Assembly: GCA_945867245.1 (NCBI GenBank)
Contig: CAMBHQ010000003.1
Coordinates: forward strand, 1-21,395
From: an uncultured Porphyromonas sp.
GTDB lineage: Bacteria > Bacteroidota > Bacteroidia > Bacteroidales > Porphyromonadaceae
DNA length: 21,395 nt
Reading direction: 5' to 3'
The notes under the pieces were generated by a model. The model was not told the DNA's origin. It did not search any database and was given only the letters and a program-made list of their open reading frames with translations. The translations under genes were made by a program, and so were the position numbers. This document shows positions 14,537 to 21,350 of this stretch, piece by piece. The stretch's first letter is position 1; every line of letters begins with the position of its first letter.

Positions 14537-14911
14537 TTAGCTCTGTGGGCGCAGGCGGCGCCAGTAGCGATAAGCCCCAGCAAGCACTAGGATGCCGAGG
14601 ACGAAGCCTAGCCCCAGCAAGCGCCAAGACCGAGGCTGAGCCCTTTGTGGCTCGTGGGGCTTGCCCTTGCGCTCGATGCCGAGGCTATCCGTATGTACTA
14701 TATGCCTTAGGCTCTCTAGCCGTGTGGCACGGATGCTTATGCGTTCGCTCAGTCTCTGCCCCGTGCTATCGAAGCGCTCGTGCAGGACCTGTAGCTCTTC
14801 CCATTGCCATAGCGAGAGGCTGTCCTGACTCTGCCTGTGTTGCCCCTCGTAATGCGCACGACAGCCGAGGACGAGCAACGTAATACATAGTGTGCTTAGT
14901 ATATGCTTCAT
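14537..14911 (-). CDS. Small lipoprotein with C-terminal membrane helix, unknown function
   Basis: A 124-residue protein. The N-terminus MKHILSTLCITLLVLGC is a lipoprotein signal with Cys17 as the lipidation site. A charged, helical middle follows (about 20-95). Residues about 97-115 (WRLLGLGFVLGILVLAGAY) are a second hydrophobic helix, followed by a basic tail RYWRRLRPQS. The family is not recognised. The combination suggests anchoring at both ends or an inner-membrane position. A plus-strand frame over the same DNA lacks such features, so the minus-strand gene is preferred. It lies 64 nt downstream of the TonB-domain gene, with a possible -7 box (TATATTTG) at 14934-14941. Confidence 0.7.
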   Translation of the reverse strand: MKHILSTLCITLLVLGCRAHYEGQHRQSQDSLSLWQWEELQVLHERFDSTGQRLSERISIRATRLESLRHIVHTDSLGIERKGKPHEPQRAQPRSWRLLGLGFVLGILVLAGAYRYWRRLRPQS

Positions 14912-14933
14912 ACAATCGAAAGTTGATATGAAG

Positions 14934-14941
14934 CAAATATA
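14934..14941 (-). promoter_or_regulatory. Possible -7 box (TATATTTG) for the small lipoprotein gene
   Basis: On the minus strand TATATTTG lies 22 nt before the ATG at 14911. A TTG (14966-14968) is 24 nt upstream, slightly far for a -33 element. Confidence 0.45.
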
Positions 14942-14975
14942 CCAAGTCTGCAGCAGCCCCTATCCCAATAGGGTG

Positions 14976-15956
14976 CTACTGCAGGCGGAACTGCACGGGC
15001 AGAGTGAACAGGCTACGTACAGGCTTGCCTTGATGCACAGCGGGCTGCCACTTCGGTGAGGTCAGCAGTACGCGGAGGGCCTCTAGGTCAAGCGAATTTT
15101 CTACAGAGCGTACAATGCGTACCGAGGAAACCTGCCCGTCCGTCTCTATGACGAACTGCAGGACCACACGCCCCTCGACGCCCATCTCCTGAGCCATCTG
15201 GGGGTACTGGATATTCTGCCCGAGGAACTTGCTGAGCTCTGCCATACCGCCAGGGAAGTCGGCTGGCTCATCGACAAGCTCTAAGGCCTCGCCTCCCTTA
15301 GTAGCGTCTGACTCTACTGCCTCGTCCTCTTTATCATATATAATAAGGTCCTCATCATCAATAGTGCGATTTACCTCGGGGCGCTGTGCCTCTAGGAGGA
15401 AACGCTGGTAGTGGGCGCTGACCTCCTTGTAGTCGAAGCCAAACCATTCGCTCATATCCACGAGTGTCGTCAGCTCCTTATCCACATAGTAGACGAGCGT
15501 ATTGGGCAGGGCTAGCGTATCGCCCTCGGCAATGGCTTTGTAGTGGTGCACGGCCAGATAACCATCGAAGGGCTCGCCGATGATCGTCGGCTTAGGGGGT
15601 AGGGTGCTGCGCTTGTAACTCTCTAGCGTCTGGCGCGAGATATAGTCCTCGGGGCGAATAAGGCTATCAATAGCCACGAAGGGCTGCATACGTGCAGCGT
15701 AGATATAGGCGCTTTTGAGCGCTACTAGACTGCTGGGGAATTGTCCCTTGCTGCGGTATAGCTCGGTGTCTAGGACTTCGTAGCCCGGGCGGGTCTTTAG
15801 GTAGTCTAGGAGCGTCTCTACACGCTGTACTTCTTTGCTGAGCTTGCGCTTCTTGGGGGCTTTGCCCGCCTCTTGTGCCATGAGGCCGAGGCTACCTAGG
15901 GTCAGTGCTAGGCATAGCGCCATAAGGCGTATTAGGGGGTGGATAAGGCTTTTCAT
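14976..15956 (-). CDS. Secreted protein with C-terminal TonB domain
   Basis: Read from ATG 15956, the protein has 326 residues. Residues 1-28 look like a signal peptide or signal anchor (MKSLIHPLIRLMALCLALTL-GSLGLMAQ). A basic stretch KAPKKRKLSKE, an unassigned region of about 170 residues and an acidic linker (DDEDLIIYDKEDE) follow. A TonB C-terminal domain occupies about 240-326 (FPGGMAELSKFLGQNIQYP, GVEGRVVLQFVIETDGQV, WQPAVHQGKPV, LPVQFRLQ). TonB C-domains contact TonB-dependent transporters, but the usual proline-rich linker is missing. A 15-residue longer frame starts at 16001; the shorter start is chosen because it places the signal peptide at the N-terminus and leaves two hairpins in the leader. 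Whether it energises the nearby SusC is inference. Confidence 0.85.
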   Translation of the reverse strand: MKSLIHPLIRLMALCLALTLGSLGLMAQEAGKAPKKRKLSKEVQRVETLLDYLKTRPGYEVLDTELYRSKGQFPSSLVALKSAYIYAARMQPFVAIDSLIRPEDYISRQTLESYKRSTLPPKPTIIGEPFDGYLAVHHYKAIAEGDTLALPNTLVYYVDKELTTLVDMSEWFGFDYKEVSAHYQRFLLEAQRPEVNRTIDDEDLIIYDKEDEAVESDATKGGEALELVDEPADFPGGMAELSKFLGQNIQYPQMAQEMGVEGRVVLQFVIETDGQVSSVRIVRSVENSLDLEALRVLLTSPKWQPAVHQGKPVRSLFTLPVQFRLQ

Positions 15957-15978
15957 TGTTCGTAATAGTTCTCTTGAA

Positions 15979-16027
15979 GAGACCGACCTCACGGTCTCCA
16001 CAATGGCAAGCCGAGGCTTGTCATTGT
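15979..16027. repeat. Two adjacent hairpins in the leader of the TonB-domain gene
   Basis: GAGACCG/CGGTCTC (15979-15985 with 15992-15998, 6-nt loop) is next to ACAATGGCAAGCC/GGCTTGTCATTGT (16000-16012 with 16015-16027, one wobble). No U-tract follows on the minus strand, so they are not clear terminators. The rest of the gap (16028-16139) carries no gene I can support. Confidence 0.7.
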
Positions 16028-16139
16028 GCTAGACTTTGGAGAATGCGGTAATCGCTAGGCGCCTGGACTGAGGGCGAAGGGAGTTTACTCGTGTAAATGA
16101 CCGAGCCCGAATGTCGCCAACAACGCAGCGAGTGCCGTA

Positions 16140-16664
16140 TTATACAGTAGTCTCTTGTGGGTAATGTCGATAAACCTGTATATATAACTCGGATACTAGC
16201 GCCTCTAGCGCCTCGCCCACGAAGTGCTCCGTAGCCAGTAGGTACATCGGCACAGGCTCGGCCCCTGCTAGGTATGGGGGCTGATAATAGGGGCGTTCCT
16301 GACGAACGAAACCTAAGCGCTCGTAGAAGCCTAGGCGACGTGTCGATAAGTCGTCGGTCGGGTACTCGCACTCCAGTACTAGGGGGCAGTCCGACTCGGC
16401 CTTTAGGCGCTCGATGGTCTGCTGTCCGTAGCCTTTATTGCGATAGCCCTCGAGCGTTAGGAAGTGCTCTACGCTCCAGAGCGTGAGCATCCCCACGAGG
16501 GTCTCGCCATCGTAGAGTGTGAGTAGCCTAAGGCCCTCGGGCCGTTCGTCGAATAACTGCGCCTCGGGGCGACGCTCCGAGAGAGGAAAGGCGGCGCTGT
16601 ACGCTGCGGAGAGGGTTTGTCTCTCCATAGCGCTCAGCACCGCCTTGTCTATGAGTTGTAGCAT
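16140..16664 (-). CDS. GNAT family N-acetyltransferase
   Basis: A 174-residue cytoplasmic enzyme of usual GNAT length. The acetyl-CoA binding motif A is visible as VEHFLTLEGYRNKGYGQQTI, with R75-N-K-G-Y-G80. A later RRLGFYERLGFV segment is typical of motif B. The N-terminal region AAYSAAFPLSERRPE resembles GNATs common in Bacteroidota. The acceptor substrate is unknown. The gene starts 28 nt after the dipeptidase stop on the same strand, and that gap is filled by two palindromes. Cotranscription with the dipeptidase is likely, because no -7 box is seen in the gap. Confidence 0.88.
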   Translation of the reverse strand: MLQLIDKAVLSAMERQTLSAAYSAAFPLSERRPEAQLFDERPEGLRLLTLYDGETLVGMLTLWSVEHFLTLEGYRNKGYGQQTIERLKAESDCPLVLECEYPTDDLSTRRLGFYERLGFVRQERPYYQPPYLAGAEPVPMYLLATEHFVGEALEALVSELYIQVYRHYPQETTV

Positions 16665-16667
16665 GCT

Positions 16668-16692
16668 TATCAGCTAGCTGATAGGGCTAGCC
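16668..16692. repeat. Twin palindromes in the dipeptidase-GNAT gap
   Basis: TATCAGCTAGCTGATA (16668-16683) is a perfect 16-bp palindrome, and GGCTAGCC (16685-16692) is a perfect 8-bp palindrome. Together they occupy almost all of the 28-nt gap. The first could form a 6-bp stem with a CTAG loop, but no T-run follows. Confidence 0.8.
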
Positions 16693-18357
16693 TTAGTGTT
16701 CGTCTTTGGGTCCGCTAACCTTCACCTTGTCGCCATAGGTTTTAGCGATGGCCTCGTAGTACTCCTTGCTATAGCCGGGGAAGCTAGGCATCTCGCTGAG
16801 GCCGTGTCCATTGTCGAGGAAACGACCATCCTTTTCCTTCTTCATATTCCCGTCCATGTACTTCACTAGGAGGTACTCACCAAGTTGTTTCCAGCGTGCA
16901 GTGGCACCGTTGGCGACGTCGGCACAGTAGTTATTGAGGAATGCCTTAGCCTTCGCAGGGTCTTCCTTGAGGAGGCGCACGGCCTCGGCATCGATGAATT
17001 TCTGTTGCTCATCGAAGCCCCTCTCTAGGCGCTCCTGTACGGGGCGAATATCCGCAATCATAGGCTCATAGCGGTTGTAGGCCATGTTGGCCACCCAGTT
17101 GTGTATCCAGAAGGCGCTCGTCCACGAGAAGTTCATCATATCGCCATTGCCTACACGATAGCACTCGGGGATGGCGGTAATGCTAGCATACATAGGGGTG
17201 AGGACGGCAGTGTTGGCATCGTCCACGCCAAACCAGAGGACACCGCCCACAGCATCGGGGAGCCACGAGCGGAGCTGAGCCACGAGCACGAAGCCCGTCT
17301 GCTGTGTAGCGATAGCACGCTCGTTGGTGTACTGCTGACCCTCTACTTCGAAGGTCATTGGGCGCCAGCGATAGGGCGAGCGATAGGGTCCTGCGCCTAC
17401 GTCCGAGGTCATATCCATAGAGGTGCCCTCGTAGTGGTTGCGCATAGCCTTGCGCACATCGGCTACCGATACCTTGCGCTCGGGAATCATGTACAGAGGC
17501 ATATACTCGGCATTCACATCGCCACGTACATGCGCCTCATACTTCTGAGCATCCTTATTGAACTCACGGAAGAAACTCCACACACGGGCTTCGCAACCAC
17601 GCAGGCCACCGAAGGTATAGGGGTTGTAAGCCTTTTGGAAGTCGAAGTCCTCGTCCTTACCCTTGAAGAAGCCCTTCTCGCGCGCTAGGTTTACGACATC
17701 CTTTTCGTACATGCAGTTCTCCTTGTCTCCGAAGGGGATTTTGTGGATACGAGCCTGATTGGCGTGCGCAGAGATAGCGTTGTCGGGGATACGGATGGCC
17801 ACCCATACAGCGCCCTTTTTGCCCTTACCCTTGCCGATAAGCTCCATCACCCAGACCTCATTCTTGTCGGCTATGGTGAAGCTCTCGCCGCTACTGGCGT
17901 AGCCGTAATCACGGACGAGGTCGGTCATCACCTTGATGGCCTCGCGGGCAGACTTACTGCGCTGTAGGGCCACATATATCAGGCTACCATAGTCCATAAT
18001 GCCGTTGGCGTCGGCTAGCTCCTTGCGTCCGCCCCAGGTAGACTCTGTGATGGCCACCTGATACTCATTCATATTGCCCACAACGTTGTAGGTAACGGGG
18101 GCCTCGGGGATGTATCCTAGGTGCTTATTGGTGTCCCACTCGCGAATCTCGCGCATGGTGCCTTTGGCGTGCGTGCCAGCTCGCCAGTGGTACAGCTCGC
18201 CATATAGGGTATGCGAGTCTGCCGAATAGCTAATGATGACGGAGCCATCTACAGAGGCCTTCTTGCCGACGATGAGGTCGCTACAGGCCTCTGCCATCTG
18301 TGTGCTAGCGATGCTCATAGCACCGACAGCCACAGCGAGGAATAGTTTCTTGTACAT
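16693..18357 (-). CDS. C69 family dipeptidase (PepD-like Ntn hydrolase), secreted
   Basis: From ATG 18357 the protein has 554 residues. A signal peptide (MYKKLFLAVAVGAMSIASTQ-MAEA) ends just before Cys25 in ACSDLIVGKKASVDGSVI. In family C69 this cysteine becomes the N-terminal nucleophile after processing. Further family features are YVALQRSKSAREAIKVM, YASSGESFTIADKNEVWVMELIG, ISAHANQARI, the ARVWSFFREF region, DVGAGPYRSPYRWRP and VGGVLWFGVDDA. Such enzymes cleave dipeptides and supply amino acids to peptide-fermenting Bacteroidota. A longer frame starts at 18390, but that codon lies inside the -7 box at 18388-18395, so 18357 is the likely start. The nearby SusCD pair makes peptide uptake an attractive but unproven theme. 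Confidence 0.93.
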   Translation of the reverse strand: MYKKLFLAVAVGAMSIASTQMAEACSDLIVGKKASVDGSVIISYSADSHTLYGELYHWRAGTHAKGTMREIREWDTNKHLGYIPEAPVTYNVVGNMNEYQVAITESTWGGRKELADANGIMDYGSLIYVALQRSKSAREAIKVMTDLVRDYGYASSGESFTIADKNEVWVMELIGKGKGKKGAVWVAIRIPDNAISAHANQARIHKIPFGDKENCMYEKDVVNLAREKGFFKGKDEDFDFQKAYNPYTFGGLRGCEARVWSFFREFNKDAQKYEAHVRGDVNAEYMPLYMIPERKVSVADVRKAMRNHYEGTSMDMTSDVGAGPYRSPYRWRPMTFEVEGQQYTNERAIATQQTGFVLVAQLRSWLPDAVGGVLWFGVDDANTAVLTPMYASITAIPECYRVGNGDMMNFSWTSAFWIHNWVANMAYNRYEPMIADIRPVQERLERGFDEQQKFIDAEAVRLLKEDPAKAKAFLNNYCADVANGATARWKQLGEYLLVKYMDGNMKKEKDGRFLDNGHGLSEMPSFPGYSKEYYEAIAKTYGDKVKVSGPKDEH

Positions 18358-18387
18358 ATAGCCTTTATTTATTGGTTTACGTTTCCT

Positions 18388-18395
18388 CAAAGATA
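18388..18395 (-). promoter_or_regulatory. -7 box (TATCTTTG) for the C69 dipeptidase
   Basis: On the minus strand TATCTTTG lies 30 nt before the ATG at 18357. No TTG is found at the usual spacing. Its position argues against translation starting at 18390. Confidence 0.65.
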
Positions 18396-18709
18396 CAGAA
18401 TTATCACGAAGTGCAGGTCCTAGCCCCTCCCAAAGCGAGCGCCCTCGGGGTGCTTAGCCGAGTCTGTACTAAGCCTTTCTCCAGCTCCCTCGGGAGAGGT
18501 GCTTGGGGAGCGGGCTGTGGCGAGGTACTAGGCGGACACTTGGCCGCCTACCGAGCGGACGATCCTCCGCCTAGTAGGCGGACACTTGTCGGGCTAATAG
18601 GTGATGGTTTTAGTGGTCGGTGGGCAGTGATCAGTGGCTAGTGGTCAGTTGCTATAGATAATTAAGCCTTAGCATGTTGTTCTCCAGCGAATAAGTGGTG
18701 CTTATTTTA
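18396..18709. other. Gene-free divergent spacer between dipeptidase and secreted paralog 1
   Basis: About 310 nt with no supported gene. It holds a CTCCC-TC-GGGAG palindrome (18485-18496), an inverted repeat ACTAGGCGGA/TCCGCCTAGT (18527-18536 with 18566-18575), a 14-bp direct repeat TAGGCGGACACTTG (18529-18542 and 18575-18588), and a left-arm fragment of the heptamer repeat (18611-18653). The last about 55 nt are A/T-rich promoter DNA. Confidence 0.7.
18611..18653. repeat. Heptamer repeat fragment F (left arm only)
   Basis: TAGTGGTCGG-TGGGCAGTGATCAG-TGGCTAG-TGGTCAG is followed by TTGCT, where the usual core is cut short and unrelated A/T-rich DNA begins. This shows that the repeat family is not confined to 2.9-7.6 kb. 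Confidence 0.8.
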
Positions 18710-18717
18710 TACATTTG
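18710..18717 (+). promoter_or_regulatory. -7 box (TACATTTG) of secreted paralog 1
   Basis: TACATTTG lies 69 nt before the ATG at 18787. The leader from here to the ATG is almost the same as that of the second paralog. Confidence 0.6.
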
Positions 18718-18786
18718 TACATCGGATAATAAAACTTTAATACCTGACGCTTATACAGATACTAACAACCAATACTTAAGTTCACG

Positions 18787-19932
18787 ATGAAAAAACTACT
18801 TCTAATCCTTACGTGTCTGTTGGCTTTGCCAGCAGTAGAGGCTATGGCTGGGCCTGTTCCTGTCGCTGACCCCGAGTCTCAGGTCGCTACCAGCAGCGAG
18901 GAGGGCAACCTACAGCGCCTACAGCGCGATCTGCAAGCTAAGAGCCACTGTCGCCTCGTATATACTACCTTCGACAAGCGCTATGCCCTCGTAACCGTGG
19001 GCGTAATGACGGACAAGAATCCTGCGCCCAACCCTTGGGAAAACAAGAAGCCGAGCAAGGCCGTAGCGCCCTTCATAGCGTTCTACGGCGTGGATTTAGA
19101 ATCTTACAAGTCTGCGGTCCTAGGTGTTATAGAGGGTGGCGAAGGGTTTGCTCAGAGCGATCTATTCGACAACTTTACTGCCGATAATCTGGAACTTTCC
19201 GCCGATAGCTATGCCTTTTCGATGAGCTATGCTATATCGGGGGTTTTGGAGATGGCTATCCTAGGGCGTGTAGACAAGCCCAATTCCTTGGTTCATGATG
19301 GAGGACGCAGTGTCCCTAGGCTCGCTTCTAATGGCAAGACTTATACTCATGCCAAGGTTGACGAGCTCGTTTGGGCGAGTGATGGCTACGCTTATTACCC
19401 CGAGTACGAATATGACTTCTCGGGCAATAAGCTCGGCTGTACCTACAGACTATGTGATGATCCTTCTCGTCCTTGGTTTGGCTCGAATCTAGACCTAACA
19501 TTGTCCGAGGAGGTATTCCGTGGCAAGCGCGAGGCGATAGAGGCTTATATAGAGTCGCTCTATGGGCGTCTATCCGACAAGGTACGGCTGAAGTCTACGG
19601 GGGAGTATTCAGGGGATGCTCTGGCTCGTCTGGGGGCATCCGAGAAGACTATCGTACACCTAGAGCGCATCGAGGATAAGGGAGATACTGGCACCTACCT
19701 CTACGCCGATGGAGGGCGTCTGCTCATCAAGGACCCTGGTGTCTCTCAGATAGGGCTTGACCTCAAGGCTTGTTTGGCCCAGAATCCTAAGGGCATCGAT
19801 ATCCTCATCGATTTTAAGCCAGAGGATGTGACTGTCTCAGAAGATGGTACCTTGGTCATCCAGTTTGCTCAGGTACTCTATGTTACAGGGGCCAAGGATA
19901 GTTATAGGGAGTATTATAAGGAGCTTGAATAG
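18787..19932 (+). CDS. Secreted protein of unknown function, paralog 1
   Basis: A 381-residue protein. Residues 1-21 are a signal peptide (MKKLLLILTCLLALPAVEAMA), probably cut before GPVPVADPE. The family is not recognised and no enzymatic motif is visible. The mature part begins with a helical NLQRLQRDLQAKSHCRLVYTTFDKRYALV segment; later segments include YAFSMSYAI, GRVDKPNSL, SDGYAYYPEYEYDFSG, KREAIEAYI, IVHLERIEDK, YLYADGGRLLIKD and NPKGIDILIDF. Each of these has a counterpart in the next gene, so the pair is a tandem duplication with a diverged middle. The C-terminus REYYKELE is followed across the stop by a near copy of its last 25 nt. The protein probably acts in the periplasm or outside the cell. 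Confidence 0.85.
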   Translation: MKKLLLILTCLLALPAVEAMAGPVPVADPESQVATSSEEGNLQRLQRDLQAKSHCRLVYTTFDKRYALVTVGVMTDKNPAPNPWENKKPSKAVAPFIAFYGVDLESYKSAVLGVIEGGEGFAQSDLFDNFTADNLELSADSYAFSMSYAISGVLEMAILGRVDKPNSLVHDGGRSVPRLASNGKTYTHAKVDELVWASDGYAYYPEYEYDFSGNKLGCTYRLCDDPSRPWFGSNLDLTLSEEVFRGKREAIEAYIESLYGRLSDKVRLKSTGEYSGDALARLGASEKTIVHLERIEDKGDTGTYLYADGGRLLIKDPGVSQIGLDLKACLAQNPKGIDILIDFKPEDVTVSEDGTLVIQFAQVLYVTGAKDSYREYYKELE

Positions 19933-19954
19933 GGAGTATCACAAGTATCTTGAG
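19905..19954 (+). repeat. 25-bp tandem duplication across the stop of paralog 1
   Basis: Positions 19905-19929 and 19930-19954 match at 20 of 25 bases, both starting TAGGGAGTAT. The second copy supplies the TAG stop. In the +1 frame it encodes REYHKYLEVYW and then TAA, similar to the REYYKELE encoded by the first copy. Confidence 0.8.
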
Positions 19955-19978
19955 GTGTACTGGTAAAGGCTCTGAGTA

Positions 19979-19986
19979 TATATTTG
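19979..19986 (+). promoter_or_regulatory. -7 box (TATATTTG) of secreted paralog 2
   Basis: TATATTTG lies 69 nt before the ATG at 20056, at exactly the same distance as in paralog 1. No TTG is at ideal spacing. Confidence 0.6.
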
Positions 19987-20055
19987 TACATCGAATAATA
20001 AATCTTTAATACCTGACGCTTATACAGATACTAGCAATCAATACTTAAGTCCACG

Positions 20056-21243
20056 ATGAAAGCCCTATTCCTAAGTTTTGCCTTGCTGTTGTCCCTGCCA
20101 GCAGTAGAGGCTATGGCTGGGCCTGTTCCTGCCACTGACCCCGAGTCTCAGGTCGCCGCCAGCAGCAAGGAGGATAACCTACAGCGCCTACAGCGCGATC
20201 TGAAGGGCAAGCGCCACTGTCGCCTCATATATACTACCTTCGACAAGCGCTATGCCCTCGTCGCTGCGGGCGTAAGGAAGTATCAGCCAGTGCCCGCCAA
20301 CCTCTGGGCAGCCCCGTTGGCGAGCAAGATCTCCGAGGCTTTCGTGGCGCTGTATAGTGTAGATCTAGCGACCTACAAGTCTAGCCTAGTAGGGCTTATC
20401 AATGATATTATGAGGGAGGGGGATACGTCTTATCTGTTCGAGATAGTGCAGCCCCAAAGCCTGACGCTAGCCTCTTCTCTGAGCTACGCCTTCAGTTTTA
20501 CATATATTGCTGGGGCGACTACTTCAGTTAAGGCCGTAGGACGTGTCGATATGCCCAATAGCTTGTATTGTCACTGGGGGCGTAATACCCCTGAGATAGC
20601 TCCCGATGGCAAGAGCTATACCTGTATATTCGACTTCGAACAGCCGAACCTTGGGAATGTTACGGCGAGCGATGGCTATCCCTATATGCCCGAGCATACG
20701 TACGATTTCTCGGGTCGCAGGCTCAGGACGCGGTATGTGCTAAGTGCTTGTACCCATACTCCGTTTGTACAGACGTCTGTAATGGTGCCGGATAAGATAT
20801 TCCGAGCCAAGCGCGAGGTGATAGAGGACTATATCCTATCCAACTATGGTGCGCGTCTATCGGAGAAGCTACCGCTGAATCAGGCCACGGGCAAGTATAA
20901 AACGGAAGGCCTAGTGGAGCTCATGAAGGCTAATGACGATATGATTATCGTGCATCTAGAGCGGATAGAGGAAAAAGATAATGAGCTCTACCTCTACGCC
21001 GATGGAGGGCGTGTCATCCTCAAGGAGGATCGTCCGTTTTATCCGATTGGCGACGAAGGCCTCAGGGAGAGCTTGGCTCTGAATCCTAAGGGTATGGATA
21101 TACTGGTGGAGTACTGGGGTGAGTATGATAAAGAGAGCAGGTTCGTAGGCTCGGATGGGACTGTGATACTTGATGGGGCTGTTGTAATCTACATCACAGG
21201 GCGCAAGAGCAAAGGCGTGATAGCCGCGAGAAACTCATACTAG
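20056..21243 (+). CDS. Secreted protein of unknown function, paralog 2
   Basis: A 395-residue protein paralogous to the gene 123 nt upstream. Its signal peptide is MKALFLSFALLLSLPAVEAMA, then GPVPATDPESQVAASSKED and NLQRLQRDLKGKRHCRLIYTTFDKRYALV, which is nearly identical to paralog 1. The middle diverges (extra residues near YQPVPANLWAAPLASKISEA and CIFDFEQPNLGNV). Similarity returns in SDGYPYMPEHTYDFSG, KREVIEDYI, IVHLERIEEKDNELYLYADGGRVILK and NPKGMDILVEYWGE. The C-terminus (GRKSKGVIAARNSY) differs from that of paralog 1. No known domain is recognised. It has its own promoter and leader, so the two may be co-regulated without being one transcript. Confidence 0.85.
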   Translation: MKALFLSFALLLSLPAVEAMAGPVPATDPESQVAASSKEDNLQRLQRDLKGKRHCRLIYTTFDKRYALVAAGVRKYQPVPANLWAAPLASKISEAFVALYSVDLATYKSSLVGLINDIMREGDTSYLFEIVQPQSLTLASSLSYAFSFTYIAGATTSVKAVGRVDMPNSLYCHWGRNTPEIAPDGKSYTCIFDFEQPNLGNVTASDGYPYMPEHTYDFSGRRLRTRYVLSACTHTPFVQTSVMVPDKIFRAKREVIEDYILSNYGARLSEKLPLNQATGKYKTEGLVELMKANDDMIIVHLERIEEKDNELYLYADGGRVILKEDRPFYPIGDEGLRESLALNPKGMDILVEYWGEYDKESRFVGSDGTVILDGAVVIYITGRKSKGVIAARNSY

Positions 21244-21287
21244 AGCGCCCCCTCTGGCAGGGAGTGATAACTTTTTTCGTCGCGTAC

Positions 21288-21318
21288 TTGTGTGATTAGA
21301 AAATAAGTATTACCTTTG
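21288..21318 (+). promoter_or_regulatory. tRNA-Ser promoter (TTG-N20-TACCTTTG)
   Basis: TTG at 21288-21290, 20 nt, then TACCTTTG at 21311-21318. The tRNA starts 33 nt later. Spacing and -7 box match the tRNA-Gly promoter at 7625. Confidence 0.88.
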
Positions 21319-21350
21319 CAGAGCAAAAGCAGAAGGAGCTTCGGCTTCGA

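Noticed and set aside
14545..14883. Plus-strand 112-codon frame opposite the small lipoprotein gene
   Set aside because: The minus-strand frame has a proper lipoprotein signal and membrane helix, fits the minus-strand gene group and has a possible promoter.
16021..16371. Minus-strand 116-codon frame overlapping the GNAT gene and its downstream gap
   Set aside because: Most of it is a shadow of the GNAT gene in another frame, with a basic, Arg/Ser-rich, non-protein-like translation.
17101..17688. Long plus-strand frame (195 codons) opposite the C69 dipeptidase
   Set aside because: The dipeptidase on the other strand has full family features; this frame is its antisense shadow.
21244..21287. 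Terminator after secreted paralog 2
   Set aside because: A CCCT/AGGG stem of only 4 bp and a T-run more than 10 nt further on are too weak to call.
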